Made by a program: the position numbers and the translations under genes
NCBI GenBank assembly: GCA_023231005.1
Contig: JALNWG010000020.1
Coordinates: 1 to 60,839, forward strand
Reading direction: 5' to 3'
DNA from: Bacteroidales bacterium
Lineage (GTDB): Bacteria > Bacteroidota > Bacteroidia > Bacteroidales > FEN-979
DNA: 60,839 bases
The notes under the pieces: generated by a model
Seen by the model: the letters and a program-made list of their open reading frames with translations, nothing else
Databases searched by the model: none
Told to the model about the DNA's origin: nothing
Shown: in pieces, positions 23,369 to 31,206 of the stretch
Layout: every line of letters starts with the position of its first letter
Numbering within the stretch: position 1 is the first letter of the stretch

Positions 23369-24151
23369 TTACTGTAAGGTAAACTTTATCGGTAAGGTGA
23401 ACTGTACCCGTACCGGGACACCACGTTGTTTACCGGGGACCCATCGGGGCATTGATTTCACCACACGGATGGCTTCGGCATCACATCCACCGCCGATTCC
23501 ACGTAAAACTCGGACATCGGTAATAGATCCATCGGCTTCCACCACAAAGGTCACAAATACTTTACCCTGAATACCAAGTTCTTTTGCTTCATCAGGATAT
23601 TTGATATTTTGTTTAAGGAAGCCAATGCGTGCTTCATCTCCACCAGGATAGCCGGGTTGTTCTTCAACCACTGTGAATATTTCTGCCTGTACAGGTGTTT
23701 CGATCACCTTGGGGCCTTCTTCTTTCACTTCAACCACCACATCTTCGGTAGGAACTTCCGTATTGCCTTTTTTATTAAGATCATCCATAGAGACCAGCCC
23801 AGTTTCTATTGTGGTATCTTCCACAACTACTGGCGCGGTAAATCTTACTTTTTCAACGAGCGCTTCGGGAGGAGGAGGCGGTGGAGGAGGTGGAGGAGCT
23901 TCTTCCGCTTTAAGGTTCTCCAAGGTTACGCCGACAACTTTTTCATGTTCCCTGATCATTTTGTTTTTGTTGATATAAGCATTCATCAGGGGATAACCAA
24001 CTGCGGCGCTAAGAATCAGAAGTCCAATAAGCAAGGATATGATTATATGTTTCTTGTATTTTTTACGAAGCACATACGACCCATACTCCTTGTTTCTGTT
24101 CTTGAAAACAATTTCCACCAGCGGCTCAACACGCTGTTTTTCAATTGCCAT
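23369..24151 (-). CDS. tonB: TonB energy-transducer protein
   Basis: A 260-residue TonB with an N-terminal cytoplasmic lead and one membrane helix (about residues 33-56, IIISLLIGLLILSAAVGYPL). An acidic segment with a run of ten prolines (about 82-95) forms the periplasmic stalk. The C-terminal TonB domain reads YPGGDEARIGFL, IKYPDEAKELGIQGKVFVTFVVEADGSI, VRVLRGIGGGCDAEAIRVVKSMPRW and PVRVQFTLPI. It transmits proton-motive force from ExbBD to outer-membrane receptors. It is the last gene of the exbB-exbD-exbD-tonB cluster, 40 bases after the second exbD. The cargo receptor is not in the window. Confidence 0.93.
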   Translation of the reverse strand: MAIEKQRVEPLVEIVFKNRNKEYGSYVLRKKYKKHIIISLLIGLLILSAAVGYPLMNAYINKNKMIREHEKVVGVTLENLKAEEAPPPPPPPPPPEALVEKVRFTAPVVVEDTTIETGLVSMDDLNKKGNTEVPTEDVVVEVKEEGPKVIETPVQAEIFTVVEEQPGYPGGDEARIGFLKQNIKYPDEAKELGIQGKVFVTFVVEADGSITDVRVLRGIGGGCDAEAIRVVKSMPRWVPGKQRGVPVRVQFTLPIKFTLQ

Positions 24152-24191
24152 ACAATTATGTTTTTAAAGTGTTAAAAAACATCATCTTGAA

Positions 24192-24830
24192 TTATTTAGG
24201 AGCATTCTTTAACATCTCAATCTCCACGGGTGAAAGATCTACCACAGCGTAGCTTGCAATGTTGCAGATGGCCATTTCATCGATGATATTAACGATGTCC
24301 TTGTACTTAGTTTTATCGTCAGCCTTGATCAGCACAATTGGACCTTTTCGGTCCTCTTTTTTAAAATTCTTAATTGCGTTATCGGCTGTTGTATCTGCCA
24401 CTACCATTTTTCCTGTTAATCTTTTCTCACGATATTCAGCAATTTTAGTAAAGAGTTCTTTATTTCTCAATAACAACACTTTGCGAATGCCGTCTTTGCT
24501 AAAATCAGATTTAATCAGTTCAGGTAATGGCGGTTTTTTAGGATCGGCAAGACCCTGGTAAAAATAAACCTTATCCCCACCAGTAAGCAGAATGTTTAAA
24601 GTTCTGTTTGCCGCAATTTGGGGTTTGTTTTTAGGTTCATCTTTTACATCTTTTTCAGGCATGGTGATAACCATAACCTTGGCCTTGCTAAAAGCAGTAG
24701 TAAGCATGAAGAAAGTAATGAGCAAACACATCAAGTCGACCATGGGGGTCATATCGATGCGGGTGCTTTGTTTCTTTACTTTACGCTTTCCACCCTTTTT
24801 CCCTTTTTCCTCTTGAATAATTTCGCCCAT
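24192..24830 (-). CDS. exbD: ExbD-family Ton-system protein, second copy
   Basis: A 212-residue ExbD/TolR-family protein. A short basic cytoplasmic tail leads to STRIDMTPMVDLMCLLITFFMLTTAFSKA, the single membrane helix with the proton-conducting Asp (MVDL). The periplasmic part is about 70 residues longer than in Escherichia coli ExbD, as is common in Bacteroidota. It lies 36 bases after the first exbD. The two differ in the periplasmic half, so they may form a mixed dimer in the ExbB pentamer; this is inferred. Confidence 0.88.
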   Translation of the reverse strand: MGEIIQEEKGKKGGKRKVKKQSTRIDMTPMVDLMCLLITFFMLTTAFSKAKVMVITMPEKDVKDEPKNKPQIAANRTLNILLTGGDKVYFYQGLADPKKPPLPELIKSDFSKDGIRKVLLLRNKELFTKIAEYREKRLTGKMVVADTTADNAIKNFKKEDRKGPIVLIKADDKTKYKDIVNIIDEMAICNIASYAVVDLSPVEIEMLKNAPK

Positions 24831-24866
24831 ATCAATTTAAATTTTAGGGATTAATAGCACATTACC

Positions 24867-25502
24867 TTATTTTGGTACATCTTTCAATAAAACCTCATCT
24901 TTTGAAAGATTGGTAACGAGATTAAACTTATTTACCTTGTTATCCTGCAACAAGTCCATTACTTTTTTCACAACAGTATAATTGGTTTCTGCATCCCCTT
25001 TGAGGGCAACTTCAGCGGAGACATTTGTCAGACGGGCCAAACGAACCCACCAGGCAAGCTGATTATCAGTTGAATCCATTGGAATACCTACCTGGAGCTT
25101 TTCGCGTATTTTTGCATCTCCTTCGTTCAGCCAGGATTTGATATCCTTGATAGGCATACCGAATGAAGACATCGTACCGAATTTTTCCAGTTCTTTCGGG
25201 GTAAAGGTAATTTTATACTGTTCGCCAATTTTTTCAAGCAATTTCATCCTGAAGTGGGTGGAAGTATCTTTCCCATTGTCAATGTTAAAGAATACTTTCC
25301 CGTCTTTAGAGATAAAAATTGTCATGAGGTCATTATCCGGGGCCTGCTTTTCCGAAACCGATGAAGGAGTTGTGATCGGAGCAGCTTCCTGTGGACGAAA
25401 AGTGGCGGTTAACATAAAAAAAGTAAGCAGCAAGGAAAACAAATCCACCATAGGTGTCATGTCTATGTGCGGAGATCTTGCGGGAGCTTTAATTTTTGGC
25501 AT
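24867..25502 (-). CDS. exbD: ExbD-family Ton-system protein, first copy
   Basis: A 211-residue ExbD/TolR-family protein with the same layout: SPHIDMTPMVDLFSLLLTFFMLTATFRPQE as the membrane segment with the conserved Asp, then an enlarged periplasmic domain ending in a beta-rich segment. It lies 19 bases downstream of exbB, which supports a single transcript with exbB and tonB. Confidence 0.88.
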   Translation of the reverse strand: MPKIKAPARSPHIDMTPMVDLFSLLLTFFMLTATFRPQEAAPITTPSSVSEKQAPDNDLMTIFISKDGKVFFNIDNGKDTSTHFRMKLLEKIGEQYKITFTPKELEKFGTMSSFGMPIKDIKSWLNEGDAKIREKLQVGIPMDSTDNQLAWWVRLARLTNVSAEVALKGDAETNYTVVKKVMDLLQDNKVNKFNLVTNLSKDEVLLKDVPK

Positions 25503-25521
25503 AGCGTTCTACTTTTTTTAA

Positions 25522-26343
25522 TTACTTGGCACCAGCTGCGAATGATTGAACAAGGCTAAAACCGGCTTCATCAATTTTGAAAGTAAAGTTATCAATCTGG
25601 GTAGAGAAAAAGTTGTATGCTACAATGGCCATAAGAGATCCGAAAATACCAAATGCAGTATTAACAAGAGCTTCTGAAATACCAGTTGCAAGGGCAAGGG
25701 CATCAGGAGAACCTGCGGTAGCAAGTGCTGCAAAGGCCTTGATCATCCCAAGTACTGTTCCCATAAGACCAGTCAACACAGAGATTGATGCAATGGTGGA
25801 AAGAATGACCAGGTTACGTGAAAGCATCGGGAGTTCAAGAGCCGAAGCTTCTTCAAATTCTTTTTGAAGAGCCAAAATTTTCTGATCCTTCACCAGATTG
25901 GAATCATGTTGTAATGAACGATAACGGACAAGGCCGGCTTTCATTACATTGGATAATGAACCACGTTGTTTGTCACAAGCGTTCACAGCATCTTCGATTT
26001 TGTCGGCATCCAGAAAATTCTGCAAAGTTTTTACGAAGACATTGATTCTTCCTTTTCCTTTGGCGCGCACTAACGTAATACCTCTTTCAATCGAAAAAAT
26101 AATAACCAGCAGATTGAGTCCGATCAGGGCCGGAACAATTACACCACCTTTATAGATAGTTCCTAATAAATTACCTTGAAGGGGCATTCCGGCAGGGTTA
26201 TTGCCTTCAAAATTTACCGGGTTCCCAAAAATATACTTAAATACCAGGAAACCTGTGATGAAAGCTAAAACGATCGCTAACACGGTGAATGTTGACTGTA
26301 AAGCGGCACCCAGTGACCCGCCTTTGCTATTTTTCTTGCTCAT
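25522..26343 (-). CDS. exbB: ExbB/TolQ/MotA-family proton-channel protein
   Basis: A 273-residue inner-membrane protein. Helix 1 (about 14-33) is followed by a second helix with a GGVIVPALIGLNLLVIIFSIERGI segment, a cytoplasmic loop, and the paired C-terminal helices typical of ExbB: LSTIASISVLTGLMGTVLGMIKAF and LATGISEALVNTAFGIFGSLMAIVAYNFF. With ExbD it forms the proton-driven motor that energises TonB. It is the first gene of the cluster and has its own predicted promoter, separating it from the TPR gene upstream. Confidence 0.9.
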   Translation of the reverse strand: MSKKNSKGGSLGAALQSTFTVLAIVLAFITGFLVFKYIFGNPVNFEGNNPAGMPLQGNLLGTIYKGGVIVPALIGLNLLVIIFSIERGITLVRAKGKGRINVFVKTLQNFLDADKIEDAVNACDKQRGSLSNVMKAGLVRYRSLQHDSNLVKDQKILALQKEFEEASALELPMLSRNLVILSTIASISVLTGLMGTVLGMIKAFAALATAGSPDALALATGISEALVNTAFGIFGSLMAIVAYNFFSTQIDNFTFKIDEAGFSLVQSFAAGAK

Positions 26344-26407
26344 CGTTAAAAAGTTTTAAAGTAAATAATGTTTGATTTATATGAATTTCTTAATTATAAA
26401 AAGCCAG

Positions 26408-26436
26408 CAAAGTTAAAAAAAATTAAATGAAATCAA
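26408..26436 (-). promoter_or_regulatory. Predicted Bacteroidota promoter of exbB-exbD-exbD-tonB
   Basis: On the minus strand TTG (26436-26434) is followed after 18 bases by TAACTTTG (26415-26408), a perfect -7 box. It predicts a leader of about 58 bases before exbB. The octamer is identical to those upstream of hdrC and nuoA. Confidence 0.6.
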
Positions 26437-26442
26437 CAGGTT

Positions 26443-28137
26443 CTATTTAACCTTATCTTTTAATACATCCATTATTTGTTTTGCTTTTTCGGCTTTATCA
26501 TCTTTGGGATCAATGGCATTGATCCGCGACCCATACTCAACAGCCTTTATGGCAAACTCTTTGTTTTTGGTTTGGTTATACTGCAAAAAGTTGTAAAATG
26601 CCAGGAAATACAATGCCTCAACCCGTTCCTTGCTATATTTAGCAGTATCCTCCCGCGTCTTTTCAAGAATTATGTCATAAATGGGTTTAGCCAACCCCTG
26701 TTTGCTGTCGGGGTCGAGGTTCGACTTGGCTCTTGCCCGCCATACCCATCCTTGAACATATTCGGGTTGTAACATGTTAAAAATCGCCAGGTTGGTATCT
26801 GCCTTTGTATAATCCTGCATGCTGTAATAGACCTTCCCAAGATTATAATAATCCATTGCCCCTCCTTTTTTCAGGTTGATTTTCATTTCATACAGCTCCC
26901 TGGCTTTATCATATTTTTTGACCCGTGTCCAGGAAAGGGCTGCTTCTGAAATTAAATCCGCTTTAGCGGTATCCAACGAATATGCTTTCAGGAGCTGTTC
27001 GGGAGCTAAAGAGTCAATCTTCAGCTTTGAAAGAAGCCGGCCGTAATAGACATAGTCGGTAGAACGAATTTTTTCAGGAGTGGCATTCTTGAAAAATTTT
27101 CTCGAATATGCCAAACCACTGTCATATTTCTGAATTTCAAAATAAGAATAGGCCAGAGCCCGGTTAACATCATTGTCGGAAAGATCTACTTTCTGGATCT
27201 CATTAAGTTGGGCAATGGCTTCAGAATAATCTTTCAGGTCGATCAGAATATTAACAAACTGCTTCCTGGCAGAAGTATTGCGGGAAAGTTCGAGAAATTT
27301 GGCGAAATTTTTCTTTGCTTCTTCAGGTCTTCCAGCACGGGAAAGAAGAGAGCCAAGTTCGCGGTATGCCGGGGCAAAAGTTGAATCCATCTTCACCACT
27401 TCCTGATAATAGTTCAACGCATTGTTGTACTGACGGGCGCGAAGCCAAAGTAAACCGATTCGCAATTTGGCTTCGGGTGACTTAGGATCAAGAACTGAAG
27501 CCATATTATAATTGGTGATGGCTTTGGAACCATCATTCAAAAGATTAAAATAAACATCCCCCTGAACAATATAAAGATCAGGATTATTTTTGTCAAGATC
27601 TCCCGCAGTGCGTAATGAAAGAAAAACAGCAGCCGTATCATTGATATTGGCATTCACATACGATTCGGCTATTTGTATCAACAATTTAGCCTGCCGGGCA
27701 GGGAGCATTTTAATCGCCTTGTTGGCTTTGGAAGGCATCAAAGCCATTGCACTGGCGAAATAGGTCTTAGCCTGCGGCAGATCTTTTTTAATCAGTGATA
27801 ATCCTCCCAATCCAATATAATTTATCGGGTTCGACGGATCTTGCTTGATCCCCATGTTATAAATGGCCTGGGCTGAATCGGTTTTCTCTTTGAAGGAAAC
27901 ATTGAGTGTATCGGAGTAATATTTATCCAGTAAATTCCGACCAAAATAATAGTAAATATCACCATCGTTGGGATTTTGCTGAATCAGTTTTTTAAACATG
28001 GAACTTGCGGCGGCAAACTGTTCACTTTTGGTTAGTTTGATAGCATCTTTCACTTCCTGTGCTTCCAAATTCACCAGAAAAGGGAAAAAGAGCAGTAATG
28101 CCACTACCGCATTACCTCGTTTTGAAAATTTAGACAT
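26443..28137 (-). CDS. Exported tetratricopeptide-repeat protein
   Basis: A 564-residue protein with a signal peptide (VVALLLFFPFLVNLEAQ, cleaved near residue 26) and TPR repeats over most of its length. Examples are AEYGLGG-type helices such as INYIGLGGLSLIKKDLPQAKTYFASA, AYRELGSLLSRAGRPEEAKKNFAKFL and DYYNLGKVYYSMQDYTKADTN. TPRs are scaffolds for protein contacts, so a periplasmic scaffold role with the Ton cluster is a reasonable inference. It lies 18 bases downstream of the PstS-like lipoprotein gene in the same direction. Similar PstS-like/TPR/Ton groupings occur in other Bacteroidota. Confidence 0.85.
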   Translation of the reverse strand: MSKFSKRGNAVVALLLFFPFLVNLEAQEVKDAIKLTKSEQFAAASSMFKKLIQQNPNDGDIYYYFGRNLLDKYYSDTLNVSFKEKTDSAQAIYNMGIKQDPSNPINYIGLGGLSLIKKDLPQAKTYFASAMALMPSKANKAIKMLPARQAKLLIQIAESYVNANINDTAAVFLSLRTAGDLDKNNPDLYIVQGDVYFNLLNDGSKAITNYNMASVLDPKSPEAKLRIGLLWLRARQYNNALNYYQEVVKMDSTFAPAYRELGSLLSRAGRPEEAKKNFAKFLELSRNTSARKQFVNILIDLKDYSEAIAQLNEIQKVDLSDNDVNRALAYSYFEIQKYDSGLAYSRKFFKNATPEKIRSTDYVYYGRLLSKLKIDSLAPEQLLKAYSLDTAKADLISEAALSWTRVKKYDKARELYEMKINLKKGGAMDYYNLGKVYYSMQDYTKADTNLAIFNMLQPEYVQGWVWRARAKSNLDPDSKQGLAKPIYDIILEKTREDTAKYSKERVEALYFLAFYNFLQYNQTKNKEFAIKAVEYGSRINAIDPKDDKAEKAKQIMDVLKDKVK

Positions 28138-28155
28138 ATAGCGTTCTCCTTCGGA

Positions 28156-29082
28156 TTAATGTTTTATTTCTACAATTCTTACGGGCATGGTAGCAGGTAC
28201 CAAACCTGAATGTAAAGCGATCAATTGTCCTTTTTCCCCTGCAATAAAAGAAGAAAAACCATAAGCCATCCCGGTGTAAGGCTGGCGGTTTATACAATAA
28301 ACTTCCCGCGTAAAAGGATAGGATTGATCGGCAATGTAAGCCTGATATGGTTTGTAAAATTTTGTGTTGGGATCGTTATCGCCTTCAATAGCAATGCCCA
28401 CTACTTTGATCCGTTGTAAAAAGTTGTTCGACACAGAATCGGCTTTGTCGCTGATCCAGTTGACGCTCACAATACCGATACCATTCTTGTGGCTTTCTAC
28501 ATACCGGATCACTTCGGCATTGTTTTGGGCAGCGAAACAGGTAGCTGGAAAATTATTAATCGCAAATTTTTCCTTAAAATAACGGGGGTTACAGGACTTA
28601 AAATTATCAAAAACTACTTTCAGTTCAGTTAATTTTGATTTGGGGTTGATTTGTTTCCAGGTAGTGATCTTGCCTTCGAATATTTCTTTGACTGTTTGAT
28701 AAAATAAGGTCGTATCCGGATTTTCTTTATTGACGATCAGGGCGATGGCATCATGGGCAATCCGCGTGGTTTTTGGAACAAATTGCCGATCATTGAGATA
28801 TTTAACCTGGTCATCTGTTAATTTCCGACTGACCATGATCAGTGGAACCGAATCATTCAAAAAATCATTGATCACATCTGCTTCATTTTTGTATAAGGTA
28901 TCAATGAAAGCCTGTTTGTAAATGGATTCAAAAGCATATATCTCAGCATCAGCGAATAACCGGAACGATTCATCGATTCCAACCTTGATTCTTCCGTTCG
29001 TAGGAGTATCAACCTGCTTTTGATTGGCTGGGCTACAGGCAACAATAAACAGCAGGAGAAAAAATCCAAGTAGCTTATTCAT
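28156..29082 (-). CDS. PstS-like periplasmic solute-binding lipoprotein
   Basis: A 308-residue lipoprotein with a lipobox (LFIVACSP, Cys16). The fold looks like the PBP-like phosphate-binding domain of PstS: IKVGIDESFRLFADAEIYAFE, IAHDAIALIVNKENPD, FEGKITTWKQINPKSKL, YVESHKNGIGIVSVNWISD and PFTREVYCINR. No PstABC transporter genes are nearby. In this context, upstream of a TPR gene and the Ton cluster, it may be a surface or periplasmic binding or scaffold protein and not part of an ABC importer. The ligand is unpredicted; PstS-type sequences can also bind non-phosphate ligands. Confidence 0.8.
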   Translation of the reverse strand: MNKLLGFFLLLFIVACSPANQKQVDTPTNGRIKVGIDESFRLFADAEIYAFESIYKQAFIDTLYKNEADVINDFLNDSVPLIMVSRKLTDDQVKYLNDRQFVPKTTRIAHDAIALIVNKENPDTTLFYQTVKEIFEGKITTWKQINPKSKLTELKVVFDNFKSCNPRYFKEKFAINNFPATCFAAQNNAEVIRYVESHKNGIGIVSVNWISDKADSVSNNFLQRIKVVGIAIEGDNDPNTKFYKPYQAYIADQSYPFTREVYCINRQPYTGMAYGFSSFIAGEKGQLIALHSGLVPATMPVRIVEIKH

Positions 29083-29125
29083 AGCTTATTTATTAAATAT
29101 CAGTATCTTTATAATACTAACGACA

Positions 29126-29133
29126 CAAATTTA
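29126..29133 (-). promoter_or_regulatory. Weak candidate -7 box for the PstS-like gene
   Basis: TAAATTTG on the minus strand (29133-29126) fits TAnnTTTG and lies 44 bases before the gene's ATG. No -33 element is apparent, so this call is uncertain. Confidence 0.3.
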
Positions 29134-29166
29134 TAAAAATTATAATTGTCTTGATCTATTTTTTAC

Positions 29167-29364
29167 CTATTCTCTATTATCTTCCCGGTTTTTTGTCCAG
29201 ATGCGCGCCAGCCGATAGGTTCCATAAAGAAAAAGAAAAACGGCAAAAATAATTTTTATCTCACGGGTAAGATACTGAAACTGGGTACCAACCAGGATAT
29301 AAATACCTAAGAAAAAGTACAGCAGGACAACCAATATGGAGAAATACTTTGCAAATTTTTGCAT
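29167..29364 (-). CDS. Small two-helix membrane protein, unknown
   Basis: A 65-residue protein starting MQKFAKYFSI, with two hydrophobic helices (about 7-26 and 36-54) and a basic tail rich in Arg/Asn (TKNREDNRE). I chose the ATG at 29364, five bases after the stop of the preceding gene; the frame extends upstream but overlaps that gene. It sits at the end of the complex I operon. No function can be assigned. The codons at its 3' end overlap a loosely repeated AGATAAT-like 7-base pattern (about 29152-29182). Confidence 0.5.
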   Translation of the reverse strand: MQKFAKYFSILVVLLYFFLGIYILVGTQFQYLTREIKIIFAVFLFLYGTYRLARIWTKNREDNRE

Positions 29365-29369
29365 TGGTT

Positions 29370-29699
29370 TTATCGTTGGACTTGCCAATAGGGAAGTTCT
29401 GTTTGATCTGGCCATTGATTCCAATAGGCCGGTGAAACTATTTTTCCATCTTTACGAAAAAGTTTTTTTTCGTATACAACGATTACCGGATTGAAGATAA
29501 TATCTGTTACTCCGATAATAAAAGAATTTAGAAGATTGCCATCTTTCGCTTTTTCGGCTTCCATCTTTACCTCATATCCGTTGAAAGTAAGCAGCTCTTT
29601 TAAAAAATCGGCGCGATCGCGCTGGATTCCAGTTTCGACTACGGAACAGCGAACACCTTCGATTTCAGTAATATTGTGTTTCCCTTGTGTCAGTGACAT
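29370..29699 (-). CDS. Uncharacterised 109-residue protein after nuoN
   Basis: Family not recognised. The N-terminal half has an alternating pattern with VRCSVVETGIQRDRADFLKELLTFNGYEVKME, and the middle (LLNSFIIGVTDIIFNPVIVVYEKKLFRKDGKIVSPAYW) holds a conserved-looking NPVIxVYExxL block followed by a C-terminal PELPYWQVQ-type end. It reads as a soluble domain with one possible amphipathic helix. It lies 14 bases downstream of nuoN on the same strand, so it is probably co-transcribed with complex I. A role tied to complex I is speculation. Confidence 0.55.
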   Translation of the reverse strand: MSLTQGKHNITEIEGVRCSVVETGIQRDRADFLKELLTFNGYEVKMEAEKAKDGNLLNSFIIGVTDIIFNPVIVVYEKKLFRKDGKIVSPAYWNQWPDQTELPYWQVQR

Positions 29700-29713
29700 A
29701 ATTACAAACAGGA

Positions 29714-31123
29714 TTAAAATATTCCAAAACTCAAATTAAATATATTCTCATAAATCACACTGGCAAATCCGATCACGGCCATCCCTGCAACACAGAGAAC
29801 CAGTCCCAACCGGGTATAACAATCGCTCTTGAATTTGGCAATGGGCTGATCGTTGCTATTAAGCAACATTGCTTTGATCACTAGTAAATAATAATATAAG
29901 GAGATGATGGTGTTGAGCAAGGCAATCAACAACAGAATGAAATATCCCTGCTTGCCAGCGGCTGTGAAGAGAAAGAATTTTCCGAAAAATCCTGCTAACG
30001 GGGGAATGCCAGCCAAAGAAAAGAGAGCCAGCATCATTACCAGACTAAGTTTTGGATTGGTACGGTATAATCCATCGTAATCGTTGATGGTCTCTTTCCC
30101 AGTCCGGTTGGATATAATTGCTACTACCCCGAAAGCACCAAGATTGGAAAAAATATAAACCAGTACAAAGTAAATTGCTGTGGTCATCCCCAATTGGCTT
30201 TGACCAATGATCCCCAACAAGATAAACCCTGCCTGGGCAATGGAAGAAAAAGCCAGGAACCGTTTAAGATTCTGCTGCCGCATGGCAAAGAGATTACCCA
30301 CCGTGATGGTAAGGATGATAATGATGTAAAGCATCTGACTCCATATTACTACTATCTTGGCAAATACGGTATAAAGAATGATGGTTAAGATAAAAACGGC
30401 CGCTCCTTTGGAAATCACCGAAAGATAAGAGGCAACATTGACCGGAGCCCCTTCATAAACATCGGCAGTCCATAAGTGGAAAGGAACCAGAGAAATTTTA
30501 AAAGCCATTCCCGTAAAGAAAAAGATAAAAGCCAGCACCTGTAAGGGGGCCCCGGTAATCAGAGGAGCTACATCGGCAAAGTACATGGTTCCTGTAGTCC
30601 CATAAATCATCGATAATCCATATAGCAATATCCCTGATGATAACGCGGAAGTAAAGATCAGTTTTACTCCGGCTTCAGCCGATTTTTCTTTGTACCGTTC
30701 ATAGGCAGCAAGCGCAGCAATAGGAATGGTAGCTAACTCCAGTCCAAGATAAAACATGAGAAAATCACCGGAAGAGATCATATAATTCATCCCGATCAGG
30801 GTGGAGAGAATCAAAATAAAAAACTCACTGACCTTCTCTTTGTTTTGATCCTGTTTCAGCCAATCCACCGACTGGATAAAGATGATAAGCACCCCGATAT
30901 TCAAGATGTTCTTGAGCATCATAGTCAGGGCTGTTGATTGATACATTCCACCAAACAATACGCCAGGTGTTCCGGGGATGAACCCGACAAGGGTTACAGC
31001 AGCCATCAACAGAATGGCAGGAAGAATTATTTTATGTTTCTGCGTATTGGGCAGAAAAATTTCGACAATCAATAAGATTACTGTAATGGTTATCAGCAGT
31101 AATTCATGTCTCATGATCAGCAT
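29714..31123 (-). CDS. nuoN: NADH-quinone oxidoreductase subunit N
   Basis: A 469-residue antiporter-like membrane subunit of complex I with 14 or so helices. Family hallmarks include SSGDFLMFYLGLELATIPIAALAAY with the conserved Glu, KLIFTSALSSGILLYGLSMIYG, the VPFHLWTADVYEGAPV block, and LKRFLAFSSIAQAGFILLG. It carries proton-channel lysines and glutamates. The start could be 31123 or, nine bases in, 31114 (MRHELLL). It is the last of 11 nuo genes and is separated from nuoM by 83 bases holding a degenerate palindrome. Confidence 0.93.
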   Translation of the reverse strand: MLIMRHELLLITITVILLIVEIFLPNTQKHKIILPAILLMAAVTLVGFIPGTPGVLFGGMYQSTALTMMLKNILNIGVLIIFIQSVDWLKQDQNKEKVSEFFILILSTLIGMNYMISSGDFLMFYLGLELATIPIAALAAYERYKEKSAEAGVKLIFTSALSSGILLYGLSMIYGTTGTMYFADVAPLITGAPLQVLAFIFFFTGMAFKISLVPFHLWTADVYEGAPVNVASYLSVISKGAAVFILTIILYTVFAKIVVIWSQMLYIIIILTITVGNLFAMRQQNLKRFLAFSSIAQAGFILLGIIGQSQLGMTTAIYFVLVYIFSNLGAFGVVAIISNRTGKETINDYDGLYRTNPKLSLVMMLALFSLAGIPPLAGFFGKFFLFTAAGKQGYFILLLIALLNTIISLYYYLLVIKAMLLNSNDQPIAKFKSDCYTRLGLVLCVAGMAVIGFASVIYENIFNLSFGIF

Positions 31124-31150
31124 CGTTCAGAACTTTTATATTAATTATTT

Positions 31151-31205
31151 GACCTCACCCCCTGCAACCCATCCCCTTGAAGGAAGGAAAAACAGGAGGA
31201 GGGGT
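31151..31205. repeat. Degenerate GC-rich palindromic element between nuoM and nuoN
   Basis: A pyrimidine-rich arm (CCTCACCCCCTG...CATCCCCTTG) faces a purine-rich arm (AAGGAAGG...AGGAGGAGGGG). It makes an imperfect inverted repeat that stands out as a C/G-skewed patch in an AT-leaning spacer. Related dispersed palindromes are familiar in Bacteroidota spacers; that link is from general knowledge and was not tested. Confidence 0.5.
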
Positions 31206-31206
31206 A

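Noticed and set aside
28156..29082. Phosphate ABC importer PstS with its operon
   Set aside because: No PstC, PstA, PstB or PhoU genes are present; the neighbours are TPR and Ton genes.
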